DNA of 64,000 bases, from positions 2,480,001 through 2,544,000 of the forward strand of contig JAHLMK010000005.1 in the NCBI GenBank assembly GCA_019915135.1, written 5' to 3'. Numbering within the stretch: the stretch's first letter is position 1; each line of letters starts with the position of its first letter. The notes beneath the pieces are model-generated. The model saw only the letters and a list, made by a program, of their open reading frames with translations. It was not told the origin of the DNA and searched no databases. Source of the DNA: Strobilurus pachycystidiatus (lineage: Eukaryota; Basidiomycota; Agaricomycetes; Agaricales; Physalacriaceae). Shown piece after piece: positions 36,217 through 48,613 of this stretch. Position numbers and translations under genes: made by a program.

Positions 36217-37040
36217 GGAAAGGCTCTGATGGTGTCGAGCTTGAGTGACATGGACTTGTAATGAGAAAACCTGCTACCAATTTGTGCTCATCTGCGACAC
36301 ATGTAGTGCGTTGGTCTCTCCCTCTGACCTTCATCAAGGGTTTTGCAATACGTCATCCACATGCCGACAGGCTACAGTCGCTCGGGCCGCCTCAAAATTC
36401 AAAGTCCGCCATCTGATGGGGCGACTCTCAGTGGAGGGGTCCATCAAATCCTAGACTAGGTTTTGGCTCCTTGTAAGAATCTGATGCGGGCAGACTTTCC
36501 AGACTCGGATATAAAAGGAAATGGGCCTAGGCCTTGAAGACTCAGACTCAAAGTCGGCCTTTTGAGACTCAACCAAAAAGGGAAACACCCCTATCTCTCT
36601 CTATACTCTACAGCATTCCCTCGTAAGTACTTGATTCTGTGTACAACCACAGTGCACGAAACTCTGAGGAATAGATCTGACAATGCTTCCTCAAAGGGAG
36701 AACTCAACACAGAGGTCTCAGCTAGAGTGCCCCGGAAATTATGAGCACAGTACACATATGCATTGCGGGGCCCCAAATACGCGACGGCGGCGATGCGAAG
36801 GCCCCCCCTCCCATCATGTTACGATACCAATGTACATTTCTGTACAGTACTCCAAAGAATATGCAGTGCTTACTCTACTGACAGTTATTTCAGGTGGCTT
36901 GTAAAATACGTTTCTGATTCTGAGTATTTGGATGTGTTTCGATATTCTTGGATAACTTATGAGGTTTGGCCCTCGCCGCTTGCGGCCATACCCCCCAGTC
37001 ATGTACCTATTTTAGACATGTTGGGCAAACAGCTATCTGG
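36217..37040. other. No gene recognised; TATA-like promoter sequence
   Basis: GGATATAAAAGG near 36508 is a strong TATA-type element, followed by CA/pyrimidine-rich sequence. The short ATG frame at 36683-36904 that follows has no recognisable features and no CaaX end. May be a non-coding or lost gene. Confidence 0.3.
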
Positions 37041-37744
37041 TTAGGACTCAGACTCTACTAGATGTGGCTCTGGTGTCTGCGGTCTACTGGAGGAAACATA
37101 CATCGGTGTCGGGCAACGGGACATCAAAGGACTCCCGTCTCTGCTGACTGGCGGAGTCCAAGGAGAGATTGTGTCATTGCATGGTGGCGGCGTTGGACCG
37201 CGAGATCTAGAGCTTGGGGGTGTAGCGAGTCCATGTGAAACTGTCTGCCAACCGGCTATCTGACTAGAGGGATAGAGCTGCGACGTAGCAGGAAGCGGTA
37301 GAGGATCGTACGAAATCGGAGTAGGTGCACTAGTGGGAGAGGAAGAACGGTCCGTGAGCATTCCGGTGGACTAGCTTCAAGGAAGACAGGAAGTGTACCT
37401 TCGTAGTGGCACCTGGCGCGTGGTCGAGCGACCGCGATCGAATTCATCCCAATGTGGAGGGTCATCGTCCGCCCAGATGGGCTCTTCCCATCCAGCGTAA
37501 TCCGATGTTTGCGCGGAGGAATCGACCCAGTCGTCCCTCTTATCGGTCCAGTCGTTATCGCGTGAAGGCGAACCTCTAATCAAGCATCATGAGCCTGGCT
37601 GGACCCGTTGAAAGTGCTGTTCACTTACGCGCCACTCTGAGATTGTGCCGCTTGCACGAGTGTACATGGTTGTTCGTTGTTACTTGTCCTAAGAAAGAGC
37701 AATAAGACATTCAGCTTGGCAATATGAAGGGTGAGCGCGAACAT
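37041..37744 (-). CDS. Hypothetical protein with hydrophobic N-terminus and Pro/Ser-rich C-terminus
   Basis: Three exons are inferred. Start MFALTLHIAKLNVLLLFL at 37744 could be a signal anchor, followed by TSNNEQPCTLVQAAQSQSGA; a GTAAGT intron (phase 2) joins GSPSRDNDWTDKRDDWVDSS and an acidic, Trp-rich part (GWEEPIWADDDPPHWDEF); a second intron (CAG|GTGCCA...GCTAG) joins STGMLTDRSSSPTSAPTP and a Ser/Pro/Thr-rich tail (SRSRGPTPPPCNDTISPW) ending LVESES at 37041. No known domain. Frames and junctions agree, which supports a real gene. Confidence 0.5.
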
Positions 37745-38243
37745 TTTCGGTTTGCGGCGCGTAGTGGGGTTGCTCCGATTCCCTATCAAGCCTTTTATAT
37801 GGATCCAGAATTTGAAAAAGGAAGGTCCAAAGAACTGATCGCAACATGTCATTGTCACTGTCAGACAATTGGAACAAGAGAACAACGCGTTCCCAAAGGT
37901 TCTCTAGCGTCTTCTCGGCGCTCTCCTGACCAGTGACCACCGAATGGTTTCAAAGACACCTTTGTTGAAGTGCGTATCCATCGTGTGTCCGCCTCGAGGC
38001 CTGTTCTATAAGAGCGCCCAGCCTATTCTTATTTTAAACGATCTTCGAAGCTCTTCGAAGGTCCTTGCAGTGATCGTCGTTAGGCAGTCCGCTCATCACG
38101 CTGTCAGGGTCGAGTATGGGGCATTAAATAACATATTGATACAACAAGATGGGTCCAAGGCGGCCTTTAACTAGAGAGATAGTGTTCGTGAGCACACAGA
38201 GTATTACAAAGAAAAAACAACGATACCATAATCAAGAAAATCA
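37745..38243. other. Intergenic, no gene seen
   Basis: A minus-strand open stretch upstream of 37744 (ESAEKTLENLWERVVLLFQL) may be a further 5' exon of the hypothetical gene but has no ATG at its start. Otherwise nothing recognised. Confidence 0.3.
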
Positions 38244-38966
38244 TCAGTAGATTCGTAAAACAGCGAGTGCGTCCTGGAACATTGAATGGTTAGCTCACCA
38301 GGCGACGAGTTGTATAACGGCATACCTGAGCATCTGAATCCCATGGCTTGATGCCCTGCTCCATCAATACCTCAACGTCACCCTGCGTGAGCCCATAGAG
38401 ACCCATCTCTTCCTCGGAGTCGTCCGACCATTCAAACGAGGCGCTGCCGGACGTCGATCCGTCGCTCTGTCGTGCACGAATGGTGAATTTCTGCGTATCG
38501 GGTTCGTATTCTCCACTTTGCTTGAGGATCCTCATATTCTCGAGCAACTTGTCCAAGTCCGTCTCCCTGCCCGCAGCCTGACGCCGTTTGAGCAACGCGG
38601 TGGCCTTTTTCTTGGAGGGTTGGAAATGTTGCAGCGAGTGGGAGTACCAGCATGTGCCATTCTCGAATTTACAGTCGCCCATGATAAAGTGGTAGCAGAT
38701 GTTCTTGCCTCTGCCAGATCTGTCAATGAAAGATAGAAAGGCAACTCGTAGGTGGCGCACCGAGAGTCAACAACGCTCTGAGTGTCCCCGGCGTGTCGGT
38801 AACGACATGCGTTTCCTCTGAAGCACCCTTCGTGGTTGTGATACCCACAGGCAGGCCGGTTACTGTCTTCCTTCTTGGGACGATGCCAAGTTCGCGTCCC
38901 TTTGCGTTTGGCGGCCGTAGTTTGCTTGTCGGCCTTGACAATGTGTTGCGGTGGAGTGTCGGTCAT
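38244..38966 (-). CDS. Protein with two CCCH zinc fingers, about 195 aa
   Basis: Start MTDTPPQHIVKADKQTTAAK at 38966, followed by a Lys/Arg-rich segment. Finger 1 is CGYHNHEGCFRGNACRYRH (C-x7-C-x5-C-x3-H); an intron (CG|GTGCGC...TTGACAG) follows. Finger 2 is CYHFIMGDCKFENGTCWYSH (C-x7-C-x6-C-x3-H). Then come a basic helix (PSKKKATALLKRRQ) and an acidic C-terminal part (FEWSDDSEEEMGLYGLTQGD). A last intron (CAG|GTATGC...TTCCAG) gives the end DSDAQDALAVLRIY with TGA at 38244; without it the ORF stops at 38290. Tandem CCCH fingers of this type bind AU-rich or other single-stranded RNA. A role in mRNA processing or decay is inferred only. Confidence 0.75.
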
Positions 38967-39435
38967 GATGGTTAGAACGTGGAAAAAACAGAGAGGACGC
39001 GTTATTAGAGGTGGGTTGAAAGGGAGTCCGTGTATAGTTGCTCTTGACGTCGGTGGTGGCCTGGACAAGGCGAAGTCTGAGTCTAATTATACAGTAACAA
39101 TGCGTCACGGTGGCGCGTATATGAATTTAGGGCCGGTTTGCCTCCAAACGTTCGTCATTATTTCCCGTCTATTGTGTACTCTTCAAGCCCATTATAAAAA
39201 AGACAAGTATTCTATAAGCGATGATATATTGATATGATACAGTGAGTGCGTTGCTAAACCACCATGGGATGGTCGCATGTCAGTACAAACAAGTAGTAGT
39301 AATGCAAGGAGATCGAAGTAAACCCATGGTAAGTCAGTACATACAGAAAGCAAGAAGGGCCAGAATAACTCTTACGAGTCACAAGCACTGTCGCGGTCCC
39401 AGCGACTGCAGTGCGAATAACTCATTTCAAACCGA
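38967..39435. other. Intergenic, no gene seen
   Basis: Promoter of the CCCH gene (minus) and 3' side of the GT90 gene. Nothing recognised. Confidence 0.3.
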
Positions 39436-41471
39436 CTAGGACTCATGACCCGCGCGTACTCCAAGAATAATCTGGGAAGAGCGATCAGCACGAATGAACA
39501 ACAGCTCAAGCGAAAGTGCGACAAACCTGAAGTTGTACGCGGTCATGTCCTCCTTTCGCCAAAACTCCCTCGCCCAAGAACTCCCAGCCATCGCAATCTT
39601 CTTCGCCTCCTCGTCATGCGCTCCTTCACCTTCCAGACCACCCCTGAACCACACAAGCGAGTCCCATAGATCACTGAAGTCGTTCTGAATAGGAACATAG
39701 TGCACCCAAGGCTGCGCGCGGTCTGCCCACCACTCGGAATAGATGGTGCTCTTAAAGATGAGGGAATTCGACGAGATTAACCGATTGAATCGTGATGACC
39801 AGCCGTTCCCGTCAATGTCGAGGATGTACTTGTGCGAAAAAGTTTCAGTAGGATTATGCTGACGATTGTGGAAGACGTAGCGCTGCGCCAGAAGATCGCA
39901 CTCCTCCGCTTCACACTGGATCGGCGGGCCTGTAAATCCAATATCCAGCATCGTAGCCGCCAACCTGGCCTTGTGTACATTGACAAAGTGCTCCCCATCC
40001 TCTTGCCAATTCAGCAGTGTCACATTTGACTGCAAGTCGCGCGTCGCCCAGTCCATCATCCGGATTCGCTGGCTAGCCTGCCACTCCATACCGTTGGCGT
40101 GAAGGATCCCGGTGTTCTTCCCGCGCCACTCCAGCCGCTCATCCCATTTGCGCTCCCAAGCCATGTCCTCCGATGAATCATGAGGGTTCAGCCATGAGAC
40201 CGTGTGTGCCACAGTGAAATCCATGTGGAGAGCACTAGGCGAATATGAGAAGCTGGGCGTCAGATGACCAGCGGGAATGGGACCACGCTTCCAAGGGATG
40301 TACTGCCCATGTTGGCGCAGAAGTCCTGGGTGCTGACAGGGATCCATTGCTTTGCGATGGTCGAAGATGAAGGATTTGGAAGTGGAAGTGGAGGCGGGAA
40401 CTGGGAAGGGTTCATCAAAGGATGGCGGGCTGCTCCAAATGGGCGCGTGGGGCGCGCAAGCCGACATCCACCCGTGGTATTTTGTCGGTATCTGGGTGTT
40501 GAAAATATTGAGATCTATTGGACTAGTCAGGAGTGTTGAGACGTAAGCGAAAATGCGACGTACAAGTCCCTTCCTCCGCGTTTCTCAGGGCCGTATCCTT
40601 GAGCTCCCAGTCAGAGACGTGCATGGGATTGTCGTCGGGTAGAACGACTGCTCGAAATTCTGGCAAGTACTCCTGGATCGGACGCAGCAGTTCCATGATG
40701 CTTTGCGCGCCAACGATGAGCTCCTCGTAGCGACCGTCAGGTAAGCTGGAATTCACCACCGAGACGGGCTCGCCCTCGGTCTTGCCCAATGTGAAGGAAG
40801 CTAATCGGCTTTCGAAGTCCTTTTCGATCGTGTTGAGCTGTGCAGGCGCGATTCCCCAGAAGGGCTCCAGGTCGTGATATATCTGGTCGTACTCGTCTGG
40901 GAGTTGCACGCTGTGCTTTTGGACATACTCCCACCTGACATTGATGAGTCCACGTAAAAATTCACGTAAAGAGAATTGCGACGCACCATTTATCGAAGCC
41001 CTTGGGTGGTAGTCTGCGATATCGACGCTCGTACTCAGTCACCGCTTCATGAAGAGTCTTGCTGGCCCTCTTCAGCTTGTGGTCCCACTTCCGTTGAGCA
41101 TATGCGATGATGTCGGGTATTGGATGCCGCGCCGACGGGTCCGCCGACGCCTGAAGAAGACCGGTAGACGTGAAGCGATGCTTCGACCTCACGGGGTCTG
41201 CCATCGCCTCCTGCATATGCTGATGTTTCTCCGAATTCTCCTTCCAATGGGACCCATGTCTGTTCCAACCAACCACCATCAGCGCGTCCTCTCCTGTGCT
41301 TTCCCATTGGAATCTGCCAGCATTGAATGCAGTAAGGAGAAAAAGGATGAAGAAGACAGTGAGGAAAACCCTTCTCCGGGAACGTCTTCGTATCAAAGCT
41401 TTCACTGTGCGGGGGAGATATACGGCGACGAGGCGCATGACGACAAGCCGCTTTCCAGAGACAGTAAACAT
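39436..41471 (-). CDS. CAP10-family (GT90) type II membrane glycosyltransferase, about 644 aa
   Basis: Three exons: 40988-41471 (end within a codon), 40564-40934 and 39436-40514. From the ATG at 41471 (MFTVSGKRLVVM) the protein has a basic stretch (RRRSRRR), a membrane anchor (VFLTVFFILFLLTAF), a lumenal stem and the family marks LPPKGFDKWWEYVQ, YDQIYHDLEPFWGI, WMSACAPHAPIWSSPP, FIFDHRKAMDPCQHP, PWKRGPI-type text, LEWRGKNTGIL, YVFHNRQHNPTETFSHKYILDIDGNGWSSRF, SLIFKSTIYSEWW, WVHYVPIQNDFSDLWDSLVWF and AREFWRKEDMTAYNFRF. GT90 enzymes include the Cryptococcus capsule xylosyltransferases and animal protein O-glucosyltransferases; the donor here cannot be decided. Golgi location is inferred. The frame is open to ATGs at 41567 and 41558, so the start is uncertain. 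Confidence 0.88.
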
Positions 41472-41844
41472 GGAGAGGCTCTTATAAACTCCTGTCAAAA
41501 AGAGGAGTTGGAAGGGACGTGGACAGCGATCACTTGGCGCCCTGCGATCGCATTGCATTATACGCATGACAGGAGTCACTGACGCGGAGAGGGTCTGCTG
41601 TACTCTCGAGAGTCTAGGTTCCAAAGTTCAAAACAAGAAGATGGTCTCTCCAGAATTCGATGCGGAGCGGAGTCTCGGTTGTATTCGATGAGAAGCAAAC
41701 CTGAAACACAGCAAGCAGCTGTTCGAGTGCAGACAGCAGCAGACCGAATATCAAGTCCCCCACAAAAGAACAAATCATGTTTCGCCGCGTTACTTGTAGA
41801 CGGATGGAGGCCGAAGGCAGAAGGCTGAGAATGGGGGAACAAAG

Positions 41845-43476
41845 ATGCCAGATAACAAGGCTGCCAGCGCAAGGCGAGCAAGGGCCCCTAGATCTGCCCT
41901 GGACAATATAACTATAAGTACAAGACAACTGCTGCGGAGAGAGTCCGAGAGACTTAGGATGCCCATTCCATTCGTGCAAGGGTACGTACCTCTGTTGACA
42001 AAGCCTCAAGGCCTCAGAGTCCAGACAAAACTTGCCCAGAAAGTCGGAGCAAAAAGGATGTCTTGGAGTTGCCTGACCCGTTGTTCACGCAAACTTCTTC
42101 CGTTCAAGAAACGTCCATTATGGCTTGCGCGAGTTCCTATAACTTTAAGAGTCAGGATCAAGGCTCCCCGAGGCTCCAGGCAGCCGGCTGAGGGCTCTAC
42201 CGAGTCTACGGCCGCCGGCGACACTGACAGTTTGAATGATGGATGAAAGAAAGGAGACAAAAAAGGTACAGTCTCGGATCACGATCTCATGGCGCAGCGA
42301 CGCTGCCGCTTCCATTTTGGGGAAGGCGCGTCGGCATAGAGCGCTTTCGGCCGTTTTCTTGGTCAAGATTCATAAGATCCACCGCCCTCTGTGGCTGGGT
42401 ACCCGGTAATTGAAGTAGTATGAGTTCCGCAGCCACAAGCCATTCCGTAGCGTCAGACGGTCGTCGGTCACGGTGGCAGGCTGCAGCAGAGGCATTGCGT
42501 GAGGACTTCTGCATGTACTCACCTGGCTCTGAATATAGATATCGACCGAATCTCGGAAAGCTCAGGAAGCTCAGGAAGGTATGACCCCATACTGATGTAC
42601 TTACTCGCCAAAAGAGTCCCTGTCGTGTAAGAATGAGATGTCATTAAGACATGTGCGGCGAGAGGTGTAACTTCAAGATCATGTCATTCCTGGCTGTATC
42701 ATGGTTTCGAATCTTGAACAAAGCTCACGAGTCAATACCGCATGCTGGACTCGTACAGATTCTAGATATCTACTTTGGCCACAAGTACCTGGCCGCCTGA
42801 CGGATCCCGAATAAAGAACGATCAAAAGTGCGACTCTTTTTCAGACGTTTGACAAAGAGACGTACAAAGGGCTTTGACGCCACCTATCCTGTAAATGCCC
42901 AGTATTCTCGTGGCCTCTTCCCTCCCATTCCCCAATCAACTCTGATGGATCGTCTACGAAGAGTTTTCCAACGGTGAGCTTGCCTTTTCCTCGTCCGGTT
43001 TGCCCTACCAAACTTCGTCCAGTGCACCCTCCGCGTCATCACGCAAGAAAACCATGCACCAGCCCATCTCCATGCCTCTTCCGGCACAGTGGCCTTCCCA
43101 TCTCGAAATCATTGACATACGCGCTGACGCAGAGGCGCGCTCAATCGATGACCTGACGTCTATCTTCCCGAAACCGCCATCCACTCCACCTCCCGATCCT
43201 CGGGCTCGGCAGCGCTCTGTGTCAACCTCCACTGGCACTCCCACATCCGCATCCAGGACCGTTGTCTATGTTCAGCCTACTAGCCCTCAGCTTGACAAAA
43301 CGCAGGTCAGGCAATCAGAGTATGAAGATGTTGCGCCTCCACATATCGTGAAGCACCGCAGGAGTGCGACGTCGAAGGCATCTTTCAGCCACTTGAAGCG
43401 GTCTGCGAGTGGAAGAAATGCTGCCAAGAATCGGCCCCGCCCGACTCGAAATGCCTACTGTCACAACAGTCACTAG
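41845..43476 (+). CDS. Uncertain multi-exon gene, disordered protein
   Basis: Coding-like pieces lie in series. First, 41845-41985: MPDNKAASARRARAPRSALD, then STRQLLRRESERLRMPIPFVQG up to a GTACGTACC donor. Second, around 42013-42180: a frame reading TCPESRSKKDVLELPDPLFTQ. Third, an ORF of 54 codons at 42420-42584: MSSAATSHSVASDGRRSRWQ ... YSPGSEYRYRPNLGKL. Fourth, 42944-43476: MDRLRRVFQR, a 49-nt intron, then APSASSRKKTMHQPISMPLP to RPTRNAYCHNSH. All are Ser/Arg/Pro-rich and on the same strand, but junctions between the first three are not firm; the last may be a separate small gene. No domain is recognised. Confidence 0.35.
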
Positions 43477-43835
43477 AAGACAGTATTCACGCTTCTCGAA
43501 GCCACTTCCTCCCATCCCCTTGTATGATCAGTAGATCAGATCATCTAATAGTTTCCTTGGTGTACGGTTATGCCTGTAGATTAGAAAGAGTCGAACGATT
43601 ATCACAGTCAGATTTACTTGGATTATCATCATCATCGGCCCCGCCAATATTCCAGGAAAGGATGAGAGGTGGACAAGAACGGTGGCTGGATTCGGTATAC
43701 TCGCAGGAATCCCAGACAATCAACTTGGACGATACTCCTGGAAGCTTTCGTGTTATTCTGTTATCAAAACGAAGACAAGGAAGGCCTGCGGTCCATCGAA
43801 AGGCTATGGATGTCCCATGATGCTGTAAATCATGG
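43477..43835. other. Intergenic between convergent features
   Basis: No gene recognised. Confidence 0.3.
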
Positions 43836-45515
43836 CTAGGTGTTATACGTATAGTTGGTCAAATGACACGCCCCATCAACTTCTTTCTCTTCAATGAACT
43901 GCACCGTATGGTCGTTCGCCCCGAGCCTCGACAGCGTCCCACCCGTGCTATCATCCTGACTCGGACGATACTCCGGCCATCCTTTGTCGGACAACGAGGA
44001 CGGGTCCGCGATGAGATTAAACTAGTAGTTCTGCCACTGCTCCGAAGTCTTAGTCTCGAGCTTTGTGGTCTCTCCCGGCGCGGTGAGGTATGTCCCAAAT
44101 ATCATGTAGAGGTCGGAGGAGTGTTATGCTCCCAGCCAGGGAACGGGGGAGATGTTCTTGAAGTTGCCGGCCCATTCGTATCGGTAAGTGGGTGGATTGG
44201 TTTCGTCCCTGTGGACGCTTGTCTTGTATGCTGGACAGACAAAGAAGAGAGTGTCAGATAGGACGACGTCGGGGGAAGGACCATTGATGTAGTCATATGT
44301 GGCAAGGAAGGAACCTTCGCGAGCGGCAGTACCGATGATCTTTAGGAGTTAGGCGATTTGGCCATTTTGGTAGCGGCTGATGTATTCAGGTTCCTAGTAG
44401 ACGTATTTTTCGCCGACTAGTCAGATCGTTAGCTTCTATCTTCAGTTTGAGTGCGATGAACCGTACTTTGACGAGTGACCGTGATGGGAGGCTGCGATGA
44501 GTTGACGAGCGTGAAATTATCTTGATACTGTCCGATGAAGTTTTCGATCCGCTGCATCGGTACACGTCGCATACATTCCAACTCTAGTTCTGCATCAGCG
44601 AAATCACAGCCTAGGGACTGCGCGACAAATGTGAAGTTGGAACCGCAATGGTCGTCGTTGTTGATAGATGCGCCGAGCGCTACGCCGGAGCTCGGTATTG
44701 TAGCACGAATGATAGGGTCGCCGGCCCAGGTAAATGAGTACATGTCGGTGGCCATTGCACCTGCGGATTGACCCCAAAGAGTGATCTGGGAGGGATCGCC
44801 ACCGAAGGCTTCAATGTTCTCCGCCACCCACTCCACGGCCATGCGCTGGTCCTGGAGAGCAAAGTTGGTTTTCCCGCTGAGACCACGCGATGGGAAAGCC
44901 GAAGATATCGACGCGGTGATTTGTTGTGACTACGACATGTCCCCGGGTCTGGTGTATCCAGTCGGAGGGCAGCTGTGCGCGGACGTTGATTCCGCCGGTC
45001 ACATCCCCTCCTCCAGTGAGGTAGACTACAACAGGTAATTTGGACGTAGTGGTGCGTTTGCGGGGGTCCAAACAGGGAGGGAGGAGACAGTCTTCGGCAG
45101 AGTTGTCGATGACCGTGCCTGCGAGAAGACTTTTGATATAGTTCTCGATGAAGAGGCCGAGGATATTCAGTGTCCAGAATGTAGGTACAGCGGAGACATT
45201 GACCGCATGATTGGCCAGACACCGTCGAGTCGAATTTGGCGGACGAGTTGTCCGGGCGCTCGGGCGATGCCAAACGCCAAGGAACCAACCGGTGGCTGTT
45301 CGAAGCTCAAGATCGACGAAAGTTGACTGGTAGCGGTCACTAACCTTTGCATACGGGACATACCTAAACAGCCTGACAGCGGGATAGGTGTCATTGAGGT
45401 TTCCTGCGAACGTTTATGTACGCGTCGTCACGCTGAGGCTTGATGAGTGGCCATCATCGTTGGCCAGAGTTGAAAGGGCTTGCGCCGCGAAGAAGGTGAC
45501 TATTGATATCCACAT
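43836..45515 (-). pseudogene. Secreted type-B carboxylesterase/lipase pseudogene
   Basis: The start at 45515 gives a signal peptide (MWISIVTFFAAQALSTLA). Recognisable blocks follow: NLNDTYPAVRLF, KLPVVVYLTGGGDVTGGINV, MAVEWVAENIEAFGGDPSQI, TLWGQSAGAMATDMY (nucleophile elbow), a substrate-domain part (DHCGSNFTFVAQSLGCDF), REGSFLATYDYI, TNPPTYRYEWAGNF, DLYMIFGTYL and a C-terminus DKGWPEYRPSQ ... GACHLT. Lesions: TAA at 45414-45416 near the N-terminus, a frameshift near 44889-44893 between DIFGFP and SRGLSGKTNFALQDQR, TAA at 44124-44126 just before the His-region SSDLYM, and HGGG changed to TGGG in the oxyanion loop. These rule out an active enzyme. It was probably an extracellular esterase. Confidence 0.85.
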
Positions 45516-46097
45516 AATGGTGAGGTGGTACCGATGACTGTTCCTGAGCCGTTTCATACAGCGCAACTGAGACATACTGATGCACATACTCGGTGCACAT
45601 CGCGTCCCAGAACCAACGATGACAACTTCTGGAATATCTCTCTACCTGCCAGTCAAGTGACCGCCAAGTAGCATCATACTAAAGCGCGAGCCGTGGCGAG
45701 TTCGGAAAATGACCAGAGTAGAGAGATAGGTTCGAGGTAGATCATATCAGAAGCGACAGCACTGGCAAAAAAGTTGTGCCTCAGACAGAGGGGAAAACTG
45801 AGTGGATAGGCGTACGCACCTTCTCAAAGAAAATCCATGGTGGTGTGTGTGTGTGTGTGTGTGTGAGAGATTGACAATGTGCCGTGTGTTGTAGAGTTGA
45901 AGAGTCAGAAGACGCCCCTGGTCTTTCCAACTTCTAGCGTCTATGTGGTGCGGCGTAGGATGCAGACATAGATCCATCGTGACCAACGTGTAAAATGGCG
46001 GTGAAGGACAAAGAAGGAAACCCTAACCCACAAACCGAGGAATTTGCTTGTCATCCGGCCCGCGTGCCGTGAACCGACTTGCTTTCTCACCATCATC
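45516..46097. other. Intergenic with DAP1 promoter
   Basis: Contains a (GT)n microsatellite and the telo-box-like AAACCCTAACCC at 46018-46029, 69 bp before the DAP1 ATG. No gene seen. Confidence 0.4.
45843..45863 (+). repeat. (GT)10 microsatellite
   Basis: Uninterrupted GT dinucleotides for 21 bp in an intergenic region. Confidence 0.9.
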
Positions 46098-46747
46098 ATG
46101 GGCCTCAACCTCGACCTTGGCACGCCCGCCAACACCGCGCTATTCATCTTCATTCTCTACTCTGTTCAGCGCATAATCTTCCCACCAACCTCCTCCGTCA
46201 AGACCGTGGCTCGCGAATTTAAAGCTGGCTACTCATGGATGCCGCAATCCCACCCACCGACCGTCATCTTCACGTCCTTCACACCAAAGACGCTCAAGCC
46301 TTTCAACGGCGTAGATAGCGAGCGTATTCTCCTTGCCATAAACGGCATCGTTTTCGATGTCACTGCTGGCAGGAACTTCTATGGACCAGGTGCGTGTCAT
46401 TCTGGCGTTGACGGCACGGCCTGACGAGCACCATACAGGCGGCATGTATGGAAATTTTGCAGGAAGGGATGCTTCGCGTGGAATGGCCAAGCAGTCGTTT
46501 GATGTTGGTGCGTCACGGGCGACGTTCAATTCAGAGTGGTACTGACGCATATCCAGAAATGCTTACAGACATCGACAAACCTCTAGACACGCTGGAGGAC
46601 CTTCAGCCTGATGAAATGTGCGCAGGTCTTTTCTCTACATGTTTCAGCTCCTTACTTCCTGGCAGCGAGAATATGAAAGGATGGATTGACCATTTCACTA
46701 ACAAGTACATTGTCTGCGGCAAGCTAGTAGAGAATGATGATCTCTAA
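46098..46747 (+). CDS. DAP1: Cytochrome b5-like heme-binding protein Dap1 (MAPR family), about 166 aa
   Basis: Four exons join in frame: 46098 to GGACCAG|GTGCGT; GGMYGNFAGRDASRGMAKQS; EMLTDIDKPLDTLEDLQPDE; then ENMKGWIDHFTNKYIVCGKL to TAA at 46747. A membrane anchor occupies the N-terminus (NTALFIFILYSVQRIIFP). The b5-like domain starts FTPKTLKPFNGVDSERILLAINGIVFDVTAGRNFYGPGG, with the Tyr of FYGPGG as the family's axial heme ligand. Dap1/PGRMC proteins bind heme and support cytochrome P450 enzymes such as Erg11 in sterol synthesis at the ER. Length and order match the family. Confidence 0.9.
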
Positions 46748-48613
46748 ATACTAAGACGCTTTCTTTTGTCGCACTTTTGGTGGCGTCTTTCCTACGGCGT
46801 TCTTGTGGACTCCCTACTACCTCCCACTTGAAAGGTCGAATGGCAGCTGCCAAGCTGAAGTATCAATCTTGACAAATTCAACAAGACGGACCATATATTT
46901 CTTCTATATTCCAAGCAGGCGTTCAGGCGGTCTCTGAAAACTTGTTGGGCGTGTCGCTACGTACCAACAACTAGTTCAGAATTCTGCAGGTTGTATAGAG
47001 CGGGCCATCTGTCCACCTATGACATTTGGTCGCGTTTCGCGTTCGAAATAGCCGAGGATCTAAAATCTGCTCGCGCTTGGTCGTGCATCTCTGTCGTACC
47101 CTCGGCCTTCGGAGCCTCTCTTCAGTGAGGTCTCTGAATGCTTTGGAAACGGGACTTCTGTCGATTAATTATCATTGCGCCGGACGACCTTATACCCGAC
47201 TCGGACAACGTTCTATTCGCTTCATGATAGAGACTCTGGTATGGAAGAAAGTGGGATCACGGGCTAACTCGTCAACGTCCGCCTGCCTTGATTCCACTAT
47301 CGACACCTGTACCCAAGACGAGTCCTTCTAAGGGAGGAGAGAGCTATCCTAGCTCTATTCGTCCTCATGTCAACATATCTGGTATTACAAGCTGCCAGTG
47401 TGCTTTGATCGTTGAATTCTAGGTCAGAATGTAATCGAGATACATCACCACCCTCCGCCTTCGAAGAACTACTATGCGCCTCCGACGAGACGGGCGATGT
47501 CTGCGGAGCCGGAGCCAGAAAGAATAGTACCAAAAGGCGCCTGTGGGAGTGGGCTCAGGCGCTTCATGACTATGATTTGGCGGACCTGTCATCACCTTTT
47601 TACCATCGAGTCGATCTGGCTTGTATGCAGGAGGGCGGGAACTTGAATACTAAGGCCAACCAGAAGGTATCGATTACGGAGAAGAGTCCGCGGATTGGTA
47701 CGCACCCTGTCAGTCTTTGAGCAGCCCGGCTGCAGCCGTGGTCCCTCAAGACTTACGACTGCATCATGAATTCATGACGGTTGTGTATCATTGATTGCGG
47801 TCTAATGGTCAAACACGTCCGCCTATTACACAGGCCCTGCACAGGCCTACAGGTTTCAAAACACTCGGCTGCTTTACCGACCGATGATCTGCTACTATGT
47901 AGCCTGGAAACCCGGCTCAAGTAGCGAAGACAGTCGTTCGCTGTATAGCTACTATGACAATCAAGCCTTCATCCGACGAGACGTTGCACATCTAACCGTG
48001 TAGACCTCAGCGGTGCACGACAATTCGTAGTTGCCGACATGGTGTTTCGGAAGGTCCTAAGTATCATCCACCACAGGTCACTCGGCGCGTCTTTACCAAA
48101 TCCCGTGAAACAACATGACTGACAGTCTGAAAGGCGTCTCTTTCTACCTCCCAGCCTCGCGGAGAAATATCGGAGTCTGGGAAGATGTGGCGTTCTGGCC
48201 ACCTTCCCGCTAAGCGTATTGTTACTAAAACATTCTCTGAAACAACAGGAAGAGCAGGATAAACGAGTGTCACTTATCAAGCACCCTTTCTCGGCGCGTA
48301 ATGATGGTTGTGAGCATCCACATTTGCATTTGAGTTGTGTCAGAGACAAATGAGCGCTCGTTGATTCGGTGAACGCATTCTCCAGGATTTCAGCCTCCCG
48401 GCAATAATATAGAGGCATCTTACGAGGTAATACCGACGAAAAGTGCTGAGTACCTAAAGTAACCTAATCGTTGCCAGTGTGGCATGGGCTGACCCAGCTG
48501 ACCCTCGACACAACAGCATGTTTGCAGCAGCTAAGCAATTGTCACCTGCCCGTCTGTACTGGTACGTTAGCTCTCCGCTCTGCAGGAAATCTCGCTCATG
48601 ACATTCTCTACCG
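46748..48613. other. 1.9 kb without a recognised gene
   Basis: Open frames on the plus strand (47026-47331, 47412-47720) and minus strand (47969-48418) carry no known motif and do not form an exon chain. A decayed gene is possible. Confidence 0.3.

Noticed and set aside
36683..36904. ATG frame behind a good TATA box as another pheromone gene
   Set aside because: 73 codons ending SGGL, no CaaX box and no other feature.
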